A DNA stretch of 64,000 bases from Duodenibacillus sp. (lineage in GTDB: Bacteria; Pseudomonadota; Gammaproteobacteria; Burkholderiales; Burkholderiaceae_F): NCBI GenBank assembly GCA_017628205.1, contig JAGBZO010000045.1:62001-126000 (forward strand), written 5' to 3'. This document shows positions 35,251-44,962 of this stretch, in pieces. Numbering within the stretch: position 1 is the stretch's first letter; the number at the start of each line of letters is the position of its first letter. The translations under genes were made by a program, and so were the position numbers. A model generated the notes under the pieces. It was not told the origin of the DNA and ran no database searches. It worked only from the letters and a program-made list of their open reading frames with translations.

Positions 35251-36977
35251 AAGGTGATTCCGTTGGTTTTAAGAATGGAGATCGCCTCCGCATTGTTGGG
35301 GGATTCCGTCAAAACGGAACGGACAATGGCTTCGGCTTCATCGCGTTTACCTGCGGCAAACAGGACTTGTGCCAAGTGCAACAACACCTCGGTATCGGGT
35401 TGAATTTGTTGAGCACGGCGCAAATAGTCTTCTGCCGCAGCCAAATCGCCCTGACGATACTTCAGCCATCCCATTGAATCGAGAATGTACGGGTCGACAC
35501 CGTCGGACAAATCAAGCGCTTTCTCGATGAGTAAGGCGGCCTCGTCGATTTTCCGATTATGGGTCAGCAGTAGATAGCCGAGCGAGTTGTAACCTTGCGC
35601 ATCTTGCGGATTTAAGCTGATAAAACGCTTAAATAGGTCTATCGCCGTCTCAATCATGTCGGTTCGTGAGGCAAGCATGGCCGTGCGATAAATCAACTCG
35701 CTGTTTTCGGGATCGAGCTCGACGGCCTCAATCAGGACGTTAACGCCTTCTTGTGGTCGCTTAGCTTGAAAATACAGGTCGGCGCAATGCCGGAATATGA
35801 CGAGTTGCTCTTTGACGCTGTCGGTGGGGATGGCTCGAAGAACTTGACACGCGTTGTCGGGCTGTCCCATCGCGGCATAAATTTCAGCGCGTTTGAATTG
35901 CACGGCAAGGAAGTTTTGTCCCTTTTGCACCTTGCTCAGCCATTCGAGCGCTTCGAGGGGTTTGTTCTGTTGCACGGCGACCATGCCGAGACGAACATAG
36001 GCCGAGTTGGCAGTCAGCTGTTGATTCTGTCGCTGAGTGACGTACACCAAGAATTTTCGATAATGGAATTTAGCCTGTTCAAACAGTCGCGCCTTTTCGG
36101 CAATCTGCCCCAGTTGCCATTGCATCATGGTTGAGCGGCTGTGAGACGCGTTGAGTGTTTTCAACTGTTCGAGGACGGCCTGTTGCGAGCCTGTGTACGC
36201 CAAGATGCGGGCCAAAGCCAACCGAACGTGCGCGTTGTCGGGATGTTTTTGCAGAAAACTCTCCAGACGCTCTTTCGTCTTTGTTGGGTTGTGCTTGTAT
36301 TCGACATCGGCACACTCAAGCAGCAGTTTTACATTGTCTGGATCCAGTGCGATCGCCCGATCGACATGTTGGATCATCGGGCGCGACAGACCCACTTGAG
36401 CGGCGGATCTGGCCAGCAACAATTGAATTTCCGCCGATGTCTGTTGGTTTCTGGACAGTCCGAGCAAAAATTCGTAGGCGTCGAGCGTTTGGACTGTTTC
36501 GTTTGCCAGTTTGCCGAACTTCAGAAAAACGTCTTTGGGCTCGCCAGAGCGCTGCAGCAGTTCCTGAACTTTTGATGCGGCCGCATCATACCGTCTGTCG
36601 AGCAAATCGTTGACGGCCAACAGCAAGATGGCGCGTTCATTTTTGGGATCGATAGACGCGAGAAGGGCGACGGCTTTGTCCGTTCGGAGCGGGTCTTGCA
36701 TGGATTGAGCCACGTCGATCGCCTTTTCTGCCAGTTGGGCGTTCTGACTGGCCGTAGCCGCTTTCATGTAATGCACCCACGACATTTCATGATCGCCGCG
36801 CTCGTTTGCGATAGCGGCGATCAAAACGCTGTTGAGAATGTCGGAGGAATGCTCGGACCAGATTTCGGATGCGGTCGTATCCGTACCGACGGCAGTGCCG
36901 TCCGTTGCCCAGGCTCCGTGAGACAACAAGAAAGGACAGGTCAGGGCGGTGAAAACAAAGCGTGAGATGGGGCTCAT
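35247..36977 (-). CDS. secreted TPR-repeat protein
   Basis: 576 residues with a signal peptide (about 25 residues, ending SHGAWA). Most of it is tetratricopeptide repeats, clearest in the C-terminal half (NSLGYLLLTHNRKIDEAALL, DSMGWLKYRQGDLAAAEDYL). In betaproteobacteria a similar protein precedes lolB-ispE and is thought to be a periplasmic or outer-membrane scaffold. No precise function is known. It overlaps lolB by four bases, supporting a common mRNA. Confidence 0.88.
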   Translation of the reverse strand: MSPISRFVFTALTCPFLLSHGAWATDGTAVGTDTTASEIWSEHSSDILNSVLIAAIANERGDHEMSWVHYMKAATASQNAQLAEKAIDVAQSMQDPLRTDKAVALLASIDPKNERAILLLAVNDLLDRRYDAAASKVQELLQRSGEPKDVFLKFGKLANETVQTLDAYEFLLGLSRNQQTSAEIQLLLARSAAQVGLSRPMIQHVDRAIALDPDNVKLLLECADVEYKHNPTKTKERLESFLQKHPDNAHVRLALARILAYTGSQQAVLEQLKTLNASHSRSTMMQWQLGQIAEKARLFEQAKFHYRKFLVYVTQRQNQQLTANSAYVRLGMVAVQQNKPLEALEWLSKVQKGQNFLAVQFKRAEIYAAMGQPDNACQVLRAIPTDSVKEQLVIFRHCADLYFQAKRPQEGVNVLIEAVELDPENSELIYRTAMLASRTDMIETAIDLFKRFISLNPQDAQGYNSLGYLLLTHNRKIDEAALLIEKALDLSDGVDPYILDSMGWLKYRQGDLAAAEDYLRRAQQIQPDTEVLLHLAQVLFAAGKRDEAEAIVRSVLTESPNNAEAISILKTNGITL

Positions 36978-37049
36978 TCGTATGGGTGCTCAAAGATGTC
37001 GTTCCCCGCATTGGGGATGCGATGATCAGGCAAATATACAGGAATTGAC

Positions 37050-37151
37050 ATGAGCACCGATGAAAACTTATTGAAAAAGATTGTGCTCGCTCCGAATTTC
37101 CGCACGCAGTTCATCCGAAGCTTTGGACGTAAAGGTACAATAATCGTTTGA
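37050..37151 (+). CDS. possible 33-residue ORF upstream of acyltransferase genes
   Basis: An ATG preceded by AGGAATTGAC opens a 33-codon frame (start MSTDENLLKKIVLAPNFRTQ) ending at TGA 37149. It lies in the divergent gap between the TPR gene and the acyltransferase pair. It may be a small protein, a leader, or chance. No homolog is recognised. Confidence 0.25.
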   Translation: MSTDENLLKKIVLAPNFRTQFIRSFGRKGTIIV

Positions 37152-37217
37152 AACAATTTCTTTGTGTCGTCCTAGGGGCCGAATTTGAAAGACGACACGC
37201 ATGCGCCGTGAAAGTTT

Positions 37218-38096
37218 ATGAAGTGTCTGTTTAAGTTGATCAGCCTGCTGTCTTTGGCAACTTTGCATCGCCTCGGCAGTATCTTGGGTTGTTTGGCCTA
37301 TGCGCTCGGCGGTAGTTATCGCCGCAAAATGCTTGCCAATCTCAAACAAGCCGGATTCGATCCGAAAGAGTTGACTCCCGTCGTCAAGCGGCATTTGGGC
37401 ATGCAAGGCCTTGAAACGCCGTGGGTTTGGATGCGATCCAACGCGGACGTGTACGAGCACGTGTTCGTGGACGAACAATCCAAGAACGTGATTCGTCGGG
37501 CTTTGGACTCGGGGCGCAGCATCATCTTTATGACGCCTCATGTCGGATGCTTTGAAATTGCTCCCATTTGGGTCTATGAGGCGTTCTTGAAGCAATACGG
37601 CAAGACGATGACGGTGCTCTATCGCGAGCCTAAATTGCCGTGCTTGCGCGAGTTGGTCGCGACGGGGCGCTTGCGCGACGGTATGGATCCGGCCAAGGCG
37701 GATTTGTCGGGTGTGCGCAAGATACTTAAAGCGATGAAGGCCGGCGGCATCATGGGATGTCTTCCCGATCAAGTGCCCGGACGCGGGGAAGGCGTTTGGG
37801 CGGATTTCTTCGGGCGCCCGGCTTTCACGATGACCTTTCCGTTGAAGATGGCCCGTCAGTTTGACGCGATTCGAATCATGGCATGGACCGTCCGTCTTCC
37901 CGGCAAGGGATGGGAGCTGTCCGTCGTCGAATGGGACGAACCGTTGACGGGAGATTTGCAAACGGACGCTCGTGCAATGAATCGCGTCCTGGAAGAGACG
38001 ATCAAAAAGGTTCCGGATCAGTACATTTGGAGCTACAACCGCTACAAAATTCCTCGCGGGGTGAAGGCCCCGGAACAATTGGGCCGAAAGGAGTGA
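37218..38096 (+). CDS. LpxL/HtrB-family lipid A acyltransferase
   Basis: 292 residues with an N-terminal membrane-associated segment (LFKLISLLSLATLHRLGSILGCLAYAL). The catalytic HX4E is His108-Glu113 (TPHVGCFEIAP). The YREPK and PDQVPGRGEGVWADFFGRPAF segments are typical. The family adds secondary acyl chains to lipid A on the inner membrane. It pairs with a second member 3 bases downstream, so two acyl additions are likely. Which position each acts on is not decidable. Confidence 0.92.
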   Translation: MKCLFKLISLLSLATLHRLGSILGCLAYALGGSYRRKMLANLKQAGFDPKELTPVVKRHLGMQGLETPWVWMRSNADVYEHVFVDEQSKNVIRRALDSGRSIIFMTPHVGCFEIAPIWVYEAFLKQYGKTMTVLYREPKLPCLRELVATGRLRDGMDPAKADLSGVRKILKAMKAGGIMGCLPDQVPGRGEGVWADFFGRPAFTMTFPLKMARQFDAIRIMAWTVRLPGKGWELSVVEWDEPLTGDLQTDARAMNRVLEETIKKVPDQYIWSYNRYKIPRGVKAPEQLGRKE

Positions 38097-38099
38097 CGC

Positions 38100-38978
38100 A
38101 TGGGACAGTGGTTTGCAAAATTATGGGTGGGGCTCATCAAATCGATGGCTCACACGCCGATCAAGCGTCGTGCGTTTTACGCGCGCATCATCGCGAAGAT
38201 CTTGTGGTGGGTTGTGCCCAAGCGTCGACACGTGACGTTGACGAACCTGCGCCTGTGCTTCCCGGATTGGAGCGAAGAGCGTCGATTGCAGGTGGCCAAG
38301 GAGACGTATTTCTATTTGGCGCGAGCGGCCTTGGATCATGGCGTGTTATGGGCCGGCTCCAAGGAAGACGTGCTTAAAATGATTCGTTTTGAGGGGCTCG
38401 ACACCGTGCTGGTGCCTGAGAACCGACCGCTGATTATTGTCTGTCCCCATTTTGCCGGTCTGGATGCCGCGGCGATCGGGTTGAGCATCTTCGATCGCGC
38501 CTGCTCGTTGTATCAAAAGCAGTCGAATCCCGTGTGGGACAAGGCGGCTTTTGAAGGACGCCGTCGATTTAACGATATCGAAATGATTGCGAAAAGTGAA
38601 GAAAGCGATTTGCGTCCCGTCATCAAGGCAATCAAATCGGGGCTTCCGTTCTTTTACTTGCCCGACATGGATCACGGCAAAGCCAATTCGATTTTCATTC
38701 CGTTTTTTGGTGTTCAGGCGGCGACTTTGCCGATGGCAAGTCGTTTGGCTCGCTTGACGCGTTCCAACGTTTGCATGTGCATCGCTGAAATGACGGAAGA
38801 GGGTTATACCGTTCACGTTTCCAATGTTTGGGATGATTTCCCTACACGCGATTATGTTGAGGACACCAAGCGGGTGACGCAATGTCTCGAATCGTGGATC
38901 GAACGCTTGCCGAACCAGTACATGTGGACGCACCGTCGATTCAAAACGCGTCCCGACGGAGAGCCCGGAGTTTATTGA
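38100..38978 (+). CDS. second LpxL/LpxM-family acyltransferase
   Basis: 292 residues, the same length as its upstream neighbour but diverged. Catalytic HX4D: His117-Asp122 (CPHFAGLDA). QSNPVWDKAAFEGRRR and LPDMDHGKANSIFIPFFG follow the family pattern, as does the C-terminal MWTHRRFKTRPDGE. It likely adds the second late acyl chain to lipid A. Its stop is 14 bases before dapF. Confidence 0.92.
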   Translation: MGQWFAKLWVGLIKSMAHTPIKRRAFYARIIAKILWWVVPKRRHVTLTNLRLCFPDWSEERRLQVAKETYFYLARAALDHGVLWAGSKEDVLKMIRFEGLDTVLVPENRPLIIVCPHFAGLDAAAIGLSIFDRACSLYQKQSNPVWDKAAFEGRRRFNDIEMIAKSEESDLRPVIKAIKSGLPFFYLPDMDHGKANSIFIPFFGVQAATLPMASRLARLTRSNVCMCIAEMTEEGYTVHVSNVWDDFPTRDYVEDTKRVTQCLESWIERLPNQYMWTHRRFKTRPDGEPGVY

Positions 38979-38992
38979 CAGACAGACGTCAA

Positions 38993-39859
38993 ATGAGAAT
39001 TGCTTTTACAAAAATGCATGGGGCGGGCAATGACTTCGTCATGCTCAACGCCTTTCACGAGCCGATCCCTTTGACCGAGGAATTGGTACGCCGACTCGGT
39101 CATCGCCAATTTGGAATTGGTTTCGATCAATTGTTGGTGGTCGAACCTTCCGAGCTCGAGGGGGTCGATTTCAAATACCGAATCTTCAATCAGGACGGTA
39201 ACGAAGTACAAATGTGCGGCAACGGCGCCCGTTGTTTCGCCGTTTTCGTTCGACAGCAGGGGTTGACTCAGAAACAACGTATTCGATGCGAAACGTTGGC
39301 GGGAATCATCGAGCCCGAGGTGTTGCAGGACGGACGGGTGCGCGTCAATATGGGCGTGCCGCGTTTTGAGCCTCGGGATTTGCCGTTTGAAACGAAAGCC
39401 GCAAACGGCGAACATAGCGAACACCATGACAAACGCTACGATCTTCTTGCGGGCCAGGACTTGATGCGGGTTTCGATCGTGTCGATGGGAAATCCGCACG
39501 CCGTGACGTTCGTCGAGAACGTGGAAACGGATGCGGTGCTGTTGCAAGGCGAAGCGTTGCAACAGCACGAGGCGTTTCCGGAACGAGTCAACGTCGGGTT
39601 TATGCAAGTGTGCGAACGCGATTTCGCCCGATTGCGTGTCTACGAACGCGGGGCGGGCGAAACGTTGGCCTGCGGCACGGGCGCTTGCGCGGCGGCCGTG
39701 GCGGGCATTCGCAGCGGACGGTTGGATTCGCCGGTAAAGATTCAAATGCGCGGCGGCTTGTTGGAAATCGAATGGGACGGATTAGTTCATGACGAGCCGC
39801 GCCCCGTTTTCCTGACGGGGCCGGCCGTTGAAGTGTTTCATGGCGAAATTGAAATTTAA
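38993..39859 (+). CDS. dapF: diaminopimelate epimerase
   Basis: 288 residues from the ATG at 38993 (the frame also extends into the previous gene, without support). It converts LL- to meso-diaminopimelate for lysine and peptidoglycan. The two catalytic cysteines are Cys75 (MCGNGARC) and Cys227 (ACGTGACA). The cluster acyltransferase-acyltransferase-dapF is typical of Burkholderiales. Confidence 0.96.
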   Translation: MRIAFTKMHGAGNDFVMLNAFHEPIPLTEELVRRLGHRQFGIGFDQLLVVEPSELEGVDFKYRIFNQDGNEVQMCGNGARCFAVFVRQQGLTQKQRIRCETLAGIIEPEVLQDGRVRVNMGVPRFEPRDLPFETKAANGEHSEHHDKRYDLLAGQDLMRVSIVSMGNPHAVTFVENVETDAVLLQGEALQQHEAFPERVNVGFMQVCERDFARLRVYERGAGETLACGTGACAAAVAGIRSGRLDSPVKIQMRGGLLEIEWDGLVHDEPRPVFLTGPAVEVFHGEIEI

Positions 39860-39868
39860 GAAAGACAG

Positions 39869-41092
39869 ATGGGAAATAAAATGATTGAGGTCACCTTAAA
39901 AAAGGGTAAAGAAAAGAGCTTGTTGCGACGCCATCCTTGGGTTTACGACACGGCCATCGGTAAAGTCGCGGGCAAACCGTTTTCCGGTGAGATGGTCAAG
40001 GTGCTCGGCGCAGACGGTCGTTTCTTGGGCTACGGAGCATACTCGCCCGCATCGACGTTGCGCGTGCGCATGTGGAGTTTTGATGAATCGGCCAACGTGG
40101 AAACGCCGCAGTTCGTTGTCGATCGCATCGAAGCCGCCGTTCGCGCCCGCGACGGATTGCTCGAACGCACCAACGCTCGCCGTCTGATTTTCGGCGAAGC
40201 CGACGGTTTGCCCGGTTTGATCGTCGACGCCTACGGGGACTGGCTGGTCACTCAGTTTCAGAGCGCCGGAGCCGAATTCCGCATGCAAGAAATCGCCAAG
40301 GCCTTGATGGACATCACGGGAGCCCGCGGGGTGTTCGATCGTTCGGACGCCGCCACGCGTGCTCGCGAAGGTTTGCCCAGTCGTGTGGGTTGTTTGATCG
40401 GGGAAGACGCTCCCGCCGTGATTGAAGTGGTTGAAGACGGTGTGAAGTACGGCGTCGACGTTCGTGTGGGACATAAGACGGGCTTTTACGTGGATCAACG
40501 AGAAAGTCGTCTGGCGGCTCAGAAGTTGGCACGGGAATTCCGCGAACGCCATGGCCGCGGTATGCGCGCTTTGAATTGCTTCTGCTATACGGGGGGATTC
40601 TCGTTGGCTTTGATGGCCGGTGGAGCGGACGAGGTTGTGAGCGTGGACAGTTCGGCCGATGCTTTGGCTCAGGCGCGCAAGAACGCACAAATGAACGGTT
40701 TTGACGACGACCGTATGAAATGGGTCGAAGCCGACGTGTTCGACTACTTGCGCAAGGCCCGCGAGGCCGGGGAAACGTTCGATTTGGTGATTTTGGATCC
40801 CCCGAAGTTCGCCTCGAGCCACTATCACGTTGAACGTGCCGCACGTGCTTACAAGGACATCAATCTTAACGGCATGCGATTGTTGCAACCCGGCGGCCAT
40901 TTGTTCACGTTCTCGTGCTCGGGCGCCATCGATGTCGATCTGTTCCAAAAGATTGTCGCTGGCGCCGTCTTTGATGCACGTAAGAATACGTGGGCCATCG
41001 AGCGTTTCGGTGCGGGGGCCGACCATCCGATGCTGATGACCTACCCCGAAGGCGAGTACCTCAAGGGTTTGCATTTGTTGATGCGCCCGTAA
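39869..41092 (+). CDS. 23S rRNA m5C methyltransferase RlmI-type
   Basis: 407 residues. An N-terminal PUA domain (LLRRHPWVYDTAIGKVAGKP) is followed by an EEHEE fold and a SAM-binding Rossmann domain (NCFCYTGGFSLALMAGGADEV, motif IV LDPPKFA). RlmI methylates C1962 of 23S rRNA in E. coli; the symbol is left empty as subtype is inferred. An alternative start is four codons later. It lies 9 bases after dapF and 13 before the CobW gene. Confidence 0.9.
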   Translation: MGNKMIEVTLKKGKEKSLLRRHPWVYDTAIGKVAGKPFSGEMVKVLGADGRFLGYGAYSPASTLRVRMWSFDESANVETPQFVVDRIEAAVRARDGLLERTNARRLIFGEADGLPGLIVDAYGDWLVTQFQSAGAEFRMQEIAKALMDITGARGVFDRSDAATRAREGLPSRVGCLIGEDAPAVIEVVEDGVKYGVDVRVGHKTGFYVDQRESRLAAQKLAREFRERHGRGMRALNCFCYTGGFSLALMAGGADEVVSVDSSADALAQARKNAQMNGFDDDRMKWVEADVFDYLRKAREAGETFDLVILDPPKFASSHYHVERAARAYKDINLNGMRLLQPGGHLFTFSCSGAIDVDLFQKIVAGAVFDARKNTWAIERFGAGADHPMLMTYPEGEYLKGLHLLMRP

Positions 41093-41105
41093 CGGAGGAA
41101 ACGAC

Positions 41106-42107
41106 ATGCAATACGATGACCAGATGCTTGCCGAGCCGGATATCCCCGTAACGATTTTGACCGGCTTTCTCGGGGCCGGCAAAACCACGTTGCTCAATCG
41201 ATTGTTGACGGAAAATCATCAACACAAGATTGCCGTTATCGAAAACGAATTCGGTGAAACGGGTATCGACAACGAACTGTTGGTGCAGGATGACAAAGAG
41301 CAGATCGTTCAGATGAACAACGGTTGCATCTGTTGTTCGATTCGGGGCGATTTATCCCGCATTTTGACCGATCTTAGACTCAAGCGAGCCAAGGGCGAAA
41401 TCCATTTCGACCGCGTCGTTATCGAAACGACGGGCGTTGCCAATCCGGGGCCGGTGTGTCAGACATTCTTTATGGACGATGCGATCGCCTGCTATTTCCG
41501 ATTGGACGGCGTCGTGACGATCGTCGATGCCAAGCACGGCGACGAAACCTTGGACACGCAACCCGAAGCCAAAGAGCAGGTGGGATTTGCCGACCGTATT
41601 TTTGTTTCCAAGACGGACCTGGTCAGCCAACAAGAATACGAAGCGTTGAAGGCGCGTCTTGTGGAGATCAACCCGAGAGCGAAAATCGAGCCCGTGCATA
41701 TGGGGGAAGTCGCCGTCGACAAGGTATTGGATATCTACGGATTCAACATGAATGACGTGCTGGATATCGACCCTGATTTTTTGAGAGGCGTGCATCACCA
41801 TCATCACACGAACGACGTCTCGGCCTTCGTTTTTCAGTCCGACAAACCGTTGGATGCTCCCCGCTTCGAGCAATACATTCAAAGTTTGGTGGCTGTGTAC
41901 GGGCAGGACATGTTGCGCTACAAAGGCGTCTTGTATTTGGCCGGCACCGATCGACGCGTCGTCATTCAGGGCGTTCACATGGTCTTTAGCGCCGATGTGC
42001 TCGGGCCGTGGGGCGAGCGAAATCCCGAAAATAAAATCGTGATCATCGGGCGGAATTTGCCACAGGAAGCGATCCTTAAGGGTTTCCACACATGTTTGGC
42101 CGAATAG
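41106..42107 (+). CDS. CobW/COG0523 GTP-binding metallochaperone
   Basis: 333 residues. P-loop GFLGAGKTT (20-28), the metal-binding CXCC motif Cys74-Ile-Cys76-Cys77 (NNGCICCSIRGDL), the switch ETTGVANPGP, and SKTDLV near 172. Between the GTPase and the CobW C-terminal domain is a stretch of five histidines (GVHHHHHTND, about residue 225-232). The family delivers zinc or other metals; the substrate is unknown. A terminator follows at 42132. Confidence 0.9.
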   Translation: MQYDDQMLAEPDIPVTILTGFLGAGKTTLLNRLLTENHQHKIAVIENEFGETGIDNELLVQDDKEQIVQMNNGCICCSIRGDLSRILTDLRLKRAKGEIHFDRVVIETTGVANPGPVCQTFFMDDAIACYFRLDGVVTIVDAKHGDETLDTQPEAKEQVGFADRIFVSKTDLVSQQEYEALKARLVEINPRAKIEPVHMGEVAVDKVLDIYGFNMNDVLDIDPDFLRGVHHHHHTNDVSAFVFQSDKPLDAPRFEQYIQSLVAVYGQDMLRYKGVLYLAGTDRRVVIQGVHMVFSADVLGPWGERNPENKIVIIGRNLPQEAILKGFHTCLAE

Positions 42108-42419
42108 GCTGAGAAAATAAGAGAAACGTCGAGAATTTGTCCGCATTGGCGGACAAATTCTTTCAGACAGAGCGAAATTTGTGCTATCCTCTCGCCCTCA
42201 AAAAAGGGAGATATTGTAAATTCCTGTTCTTAACGATTGAGTCGAAAGGAATTTTCGGGTAGTATCCCTTCGCATTTATACAAGACGAACCTGATGGAAA
42301 TCGTCGTAAACGAGTTTATTAACCCGAGATCATACAATGATCCTTTCGATCGATCTTCGCGCCGCGCACCATACCGTGTGACACGAATCGATCAGAACGG
42401 GACGAGATAGAGAGTAAAC
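42108..42419 (+). other. 312-base gap with dksA promoter region
   Basis: It contains the terminator at 42132-42164 and then about 250 bases of leader. No ORF with a convincing ribosome site is seen. A possible promoter is TTTCAG-N18-TATCCT (-10 around 42184-42189), which would give dksA a leader of over 200 bases. That long leader has no recognised riboswitch. Confidence 0.4.
42132..42164 (+). terminator. terminator after the CobW gene
   Basis: AGAATTTGTCCG / CGGACAAATTCT, a perfect 12-bp stem with a six-base loop, followed by TTC. The T tract is short, but the stem is strong. Confidence 0.6.
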
Positions 42420-42839
42420 ATGGCCACGAAAAAACTTCTTACCGAACAAGAGCTTCTCGCAATGCCGGAAGCCGATTACATGAACGATCGTCAGTTGGAG
42501 TTTTTCCGCGCTCGTCTTTCCGATATGGAAACCGAATTGCGTAACAACGCTGGTCAGACCACGGAAAACTTGCGTGAAACGACCGTAGTTCCCGATCCGG
42601 CCGATCGTGCCACGATCGAAGAAGAACACGCTTTGGAATTGCGCACCCGCGATCGTGAACGTAAGCTGCTCAAGAAGGTTCAGGCCGCCATCAAGCGTAT
42701 CGACGAAGGTGATTACGGTTGGTGTGAAGAGACCGGTGAACCGATCGGCGTAGCCCGTCTTTTGGCTCGTCCGACCGCCACGCTGTCTTTGGAAGCGCAG
42801 GAACGTCGCGAAATCAAGCAGAAGATGTACGGCGATTGA
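42420..42839 (+). CDS. dksA: RNA polymerase-binding factor DksA
   Basis: 139 residues. It binds the secondary channel of RNA polymerase and, with ppGpp, tunes rRNA and stress promoters. The coiled-coil tip motif is intact: Asp59-Pro-Ala-Asp62-Arg-Ala64 (DPADRA). The four-cysteine zinc knot of E. coli is reduced to Cys102; the other positions are Thr105, Ser123 and Ala126. This one-cysteine form (WCEETGEPIG, RLLARPTATLSLEAQER) is widespread in betaproteobacteria, so it is not a defect. It is followed by hslVU. Confidence 0.95.
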   Translation: MATKKLLTEQELLAMPEADYMNDRQLEFFRARLSDMETELRNNAGQTTENLRETTVVPDPADRATIEEEHALELRTRDRERKLLKKVQAAIKRIDEGDYGWCEETGEPIGVARLLARPTATLSLEAQERREIKQKMYGD

Positions 42840-42968
42840 TTCGCTTGAAGCGGATTCATTTGCATCGTTTGATTCGAACGGGCAAAATTTGAACCAATCT
42901 GCAAAGGGAAGGCTAAATGCCTTCCTTTTTGCATATCTCCAAGTCACGCTTACGATGGAAGACTTCAA

Positions 42969-43514
42969 ATGGAACAGTTTCACGGTACGACGATTTTGTG
43001 TGTGCGTCGCGAAGGTCTGGTTGCCATGGCCGGCGACGGACAGGTCACGTTGGGCAACGTCGTGTTTAAGGGGACGGCTAGAAAAGTAAGACGCGTCTAT
43101 CGCGATCAGATCTTGGTCGGATTTGCCGGGGCGACCGCCGATGCGTTCACCTTGGTCGAGCGCTTCGAAGGCAAATTGGAGAAGCATTCGGGGATTTTGA
43201 TGCGCGCGGCGGTTGAGTTGGCCAAAGAGTGGCGCACGGATCGTGCGTTGAGACATTTGGAAGCTATGATGATTGTTGCCGACGCCAACGTCACCTTGAT
43301 TTTGTCGGGCAACGGCGATGTCATCGAACCGGAAAACGGTATCGCTGCCATCGGATCGGGAGGTTCGTACGCTTTGTCAGCCGCACGGGCTCTGCGCGAA
43401 CATACTGAAATGGATGCCGAAGCCATTGCACGAGCCGCATTAAAAATTGCCGGCGATTTGTGTATTTATACCAATCAAAACCATACGGTCGAAGTCATTC
43501 GTCCGAGTGCTTGA
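42969..43514 (+). CDS. hslV: HslV peptidase subunit
   Basis: 181 residues. A proteasome-like N-terminal threonine protease. The catalytic threonine is the first Thr of GTTILCV (Thr7), exposed after removal of the first six residues. [14 protein letters not shown] follows. It forms a dodecamer capped by HslU. It starts 130 bases after dksA. Confidence 0.97.
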   Translation: MEQFHGTTILCVRREGLVAMAGDGQVTLGNVVFKGTARKVRRVYRDQILVGFAGATADAFTLVERFEGKLEKHSGILMRAAVELAKEWRTDRALRHLEAMMIVADANVTLILSGNGDVIEPENGIAAIGSGGSYALSAARALREHTEMDAEAIARAALKIAGDLCIYTNQNHTVEVIRPSA

Positions 43515-43545
43515 GTACGAACGGACACACGAAAGAGAGAAAACA

Positions 43546-44889
43546 ATGACCCAGTCTATGATGACCCCTCGTGAAATTGTCGGCGAATTGGACAAGTATG
43601 TCGTCGGTCAACACGATGCCAAGCGTGCGGTTGCCGTGGCACTGCGCAACCGCTGGCGCCGCAGTCGCGTACCCGAACCGTTGCACTCCGAAATCACGCC
43701 CAAGAACATTTTGATGATTGGGCCGACCGGTGTGGGAAAAACCGAAATTGCCCGTCGTTTGGCCAAATTGACGGACGCGCCGTTCGTCAAGACCGAAGCG
43801 ACCAAATTTACCGAAGTCGGTTATGTCGGGCGTAATGTCGAATCCATCATTCGCGATTTGACGGAAGCCGGCATGAAGTTGATGCGCGAGCAACGCAAGC
43901 GTAGTGTTGAGACGCGCGCGCGTGAACTGGCAGAAGATCGCGTATTGGATTTGTTGATTCCTCCGCCCACTCAGGTCACCAATCCGGACGGAAGCGTCGT
44001 GCCGCCTGTTGAAGGCGCCGCCCGTCGTCGTTTCCGTGAAGATCTGCGTAACGGCCGTTTGGACGACAAGGTGGTCGAAGCCGAAGTTCCCGCTTCCGGT
44101 CCTATCTTCAACATGATCGCCCCCGAAGGCATGGACGACATGGAAAATCAGTTGCAAAGCGTATTTGAAAAATTGCAGCAACAGAGAAAAGAAAAGCGTC
44201 GCATGAAGGTCAAGGACGTGTTCGAGCTGTACGTCGACGAAGAAGCTTCCAAGTTGATCGATAAGGACGACATTACCCGCGACGCCATCGACAATGTCGA
44301 AAACAACGGAATCGTTTTCATCGATGAAATCGACAAGATTGCCAAAGGGAACGAAGTCGGCGGGGCGGACGTTTCTCGAGAAGGGGTACAACGCGATTTG
44401 TTGCCGTTGATCGAAGGCACGACCGTTAAAACGAAGTACGGTTGGGTTAAAACCGACCATATCTTATTCATCGCATCGGGAGCGTTTCACTTGTCCAAGC
44501 CCTCGGATCTGGTTCCGGAATTGCAGGGGCGCTTGCCGATTCGTGTCGAACTCAAGAGCTTGACGTGTGAGGATTTCGAACGCATTTTGACGGCTACCGA
44601 CGCTTCGATCGTGAAGCAATATCAGGCCCTGCTGGCGGCCGACGGTGCACGGATTGAGTTTACGGACGATGCCATTGGTGCGATCGCTCGCTACGCTTAC
44701 GAAGTGAACGAGCGTACGGAGAACATCGGTGCGCGTCGTTTGCACACCGTGATGGAAAAGTTGCTCGAAGACGTCAGCTTCGATGCCGGCAACAAGTCCA
44801 CGATGGAAGTTCGCATTGACGCAGAGTATGTGCGCGAGCGTTTGGGCGAATTGGCGGCGGACGAGGATTTGTCGCGTTACGTTCTGTAA
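43546..44889 (+). CDS. hslU: HslU ATPase subunit
   Basis: 447 residues from the ATG at 43546, 31 bases after hslV; the frame also extends back into hslV but AAAGAGAG supports this start. AAA+ unfoldase: Walker A GPTGVGKT (59-66), the I domain between about 110 and 230, Walker [12 protein letters not shown], sensor regions after. The last residues SRYVL form the tail that docks on HslV. Confidence 0.97.
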   Translation: MTQSMMTPREIVGELDKYVVGQHDAKRAVAVALRNRWRRSRVPEPLHSEITPKNILMIGPTGVGKTEIARRLAKLTDAPFVKTEATKFTEVGYVGRNVESIIRDLTEAGMKLMREQRKRSVETRARELAEDRVLDLLIPPPTQVTNPDGSVVPPVEGAARRRFREDLRNGRLDDKVVEAEVPASGPIFNMIAPEGMDDMENQLQSVFEKLQQQRKEKRRMKVKDVFELYVDEEASKLIDKDDITRDAIDNVENNGIVFIDEIDKIAKGNEVGGADVSREGVQRDLLPLIEGTTVKTKYGWVKTDHILFIASGAFHLSKPSDLVPELQGRLPIRVELKSLTCEDFERILTATDASIVKQYQALLAADGARIEFTDDAIGAIARYAYEVNERTENIGARRLHTVMEKLLEDVSFDAGNKSTMEVRIDAEYVRERLGELAADEDLSRYVL

Positions 44890-44904
44890 TCGGCTGTTGC
44901 CCCG

Positions 44905-44948
44905 CAAAAAAAAGAACGAGATCGTTACTACGATTTCGTTCTTTTTTT
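44905..44948. terminator. bidirectional terminator after hslU
   Basis: A stem of AAAAAAGAACGA with TCGTTCTTTTTT, with a second short stem ATCG/CGAT inside. A and T tracts on both sides serve hslU and the convergent gene. Confidence 0.85.
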
Positions 44949-44962
44949 GTATGCATCAACGA

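Noticed and set aside
42420..42839. DksA as a damaged protein because three zinc-binding cysteines are missing
   Set aside because: The one-cysteine form is widespread in betaproteobacteria and the DxxDxA tip motif is intact.
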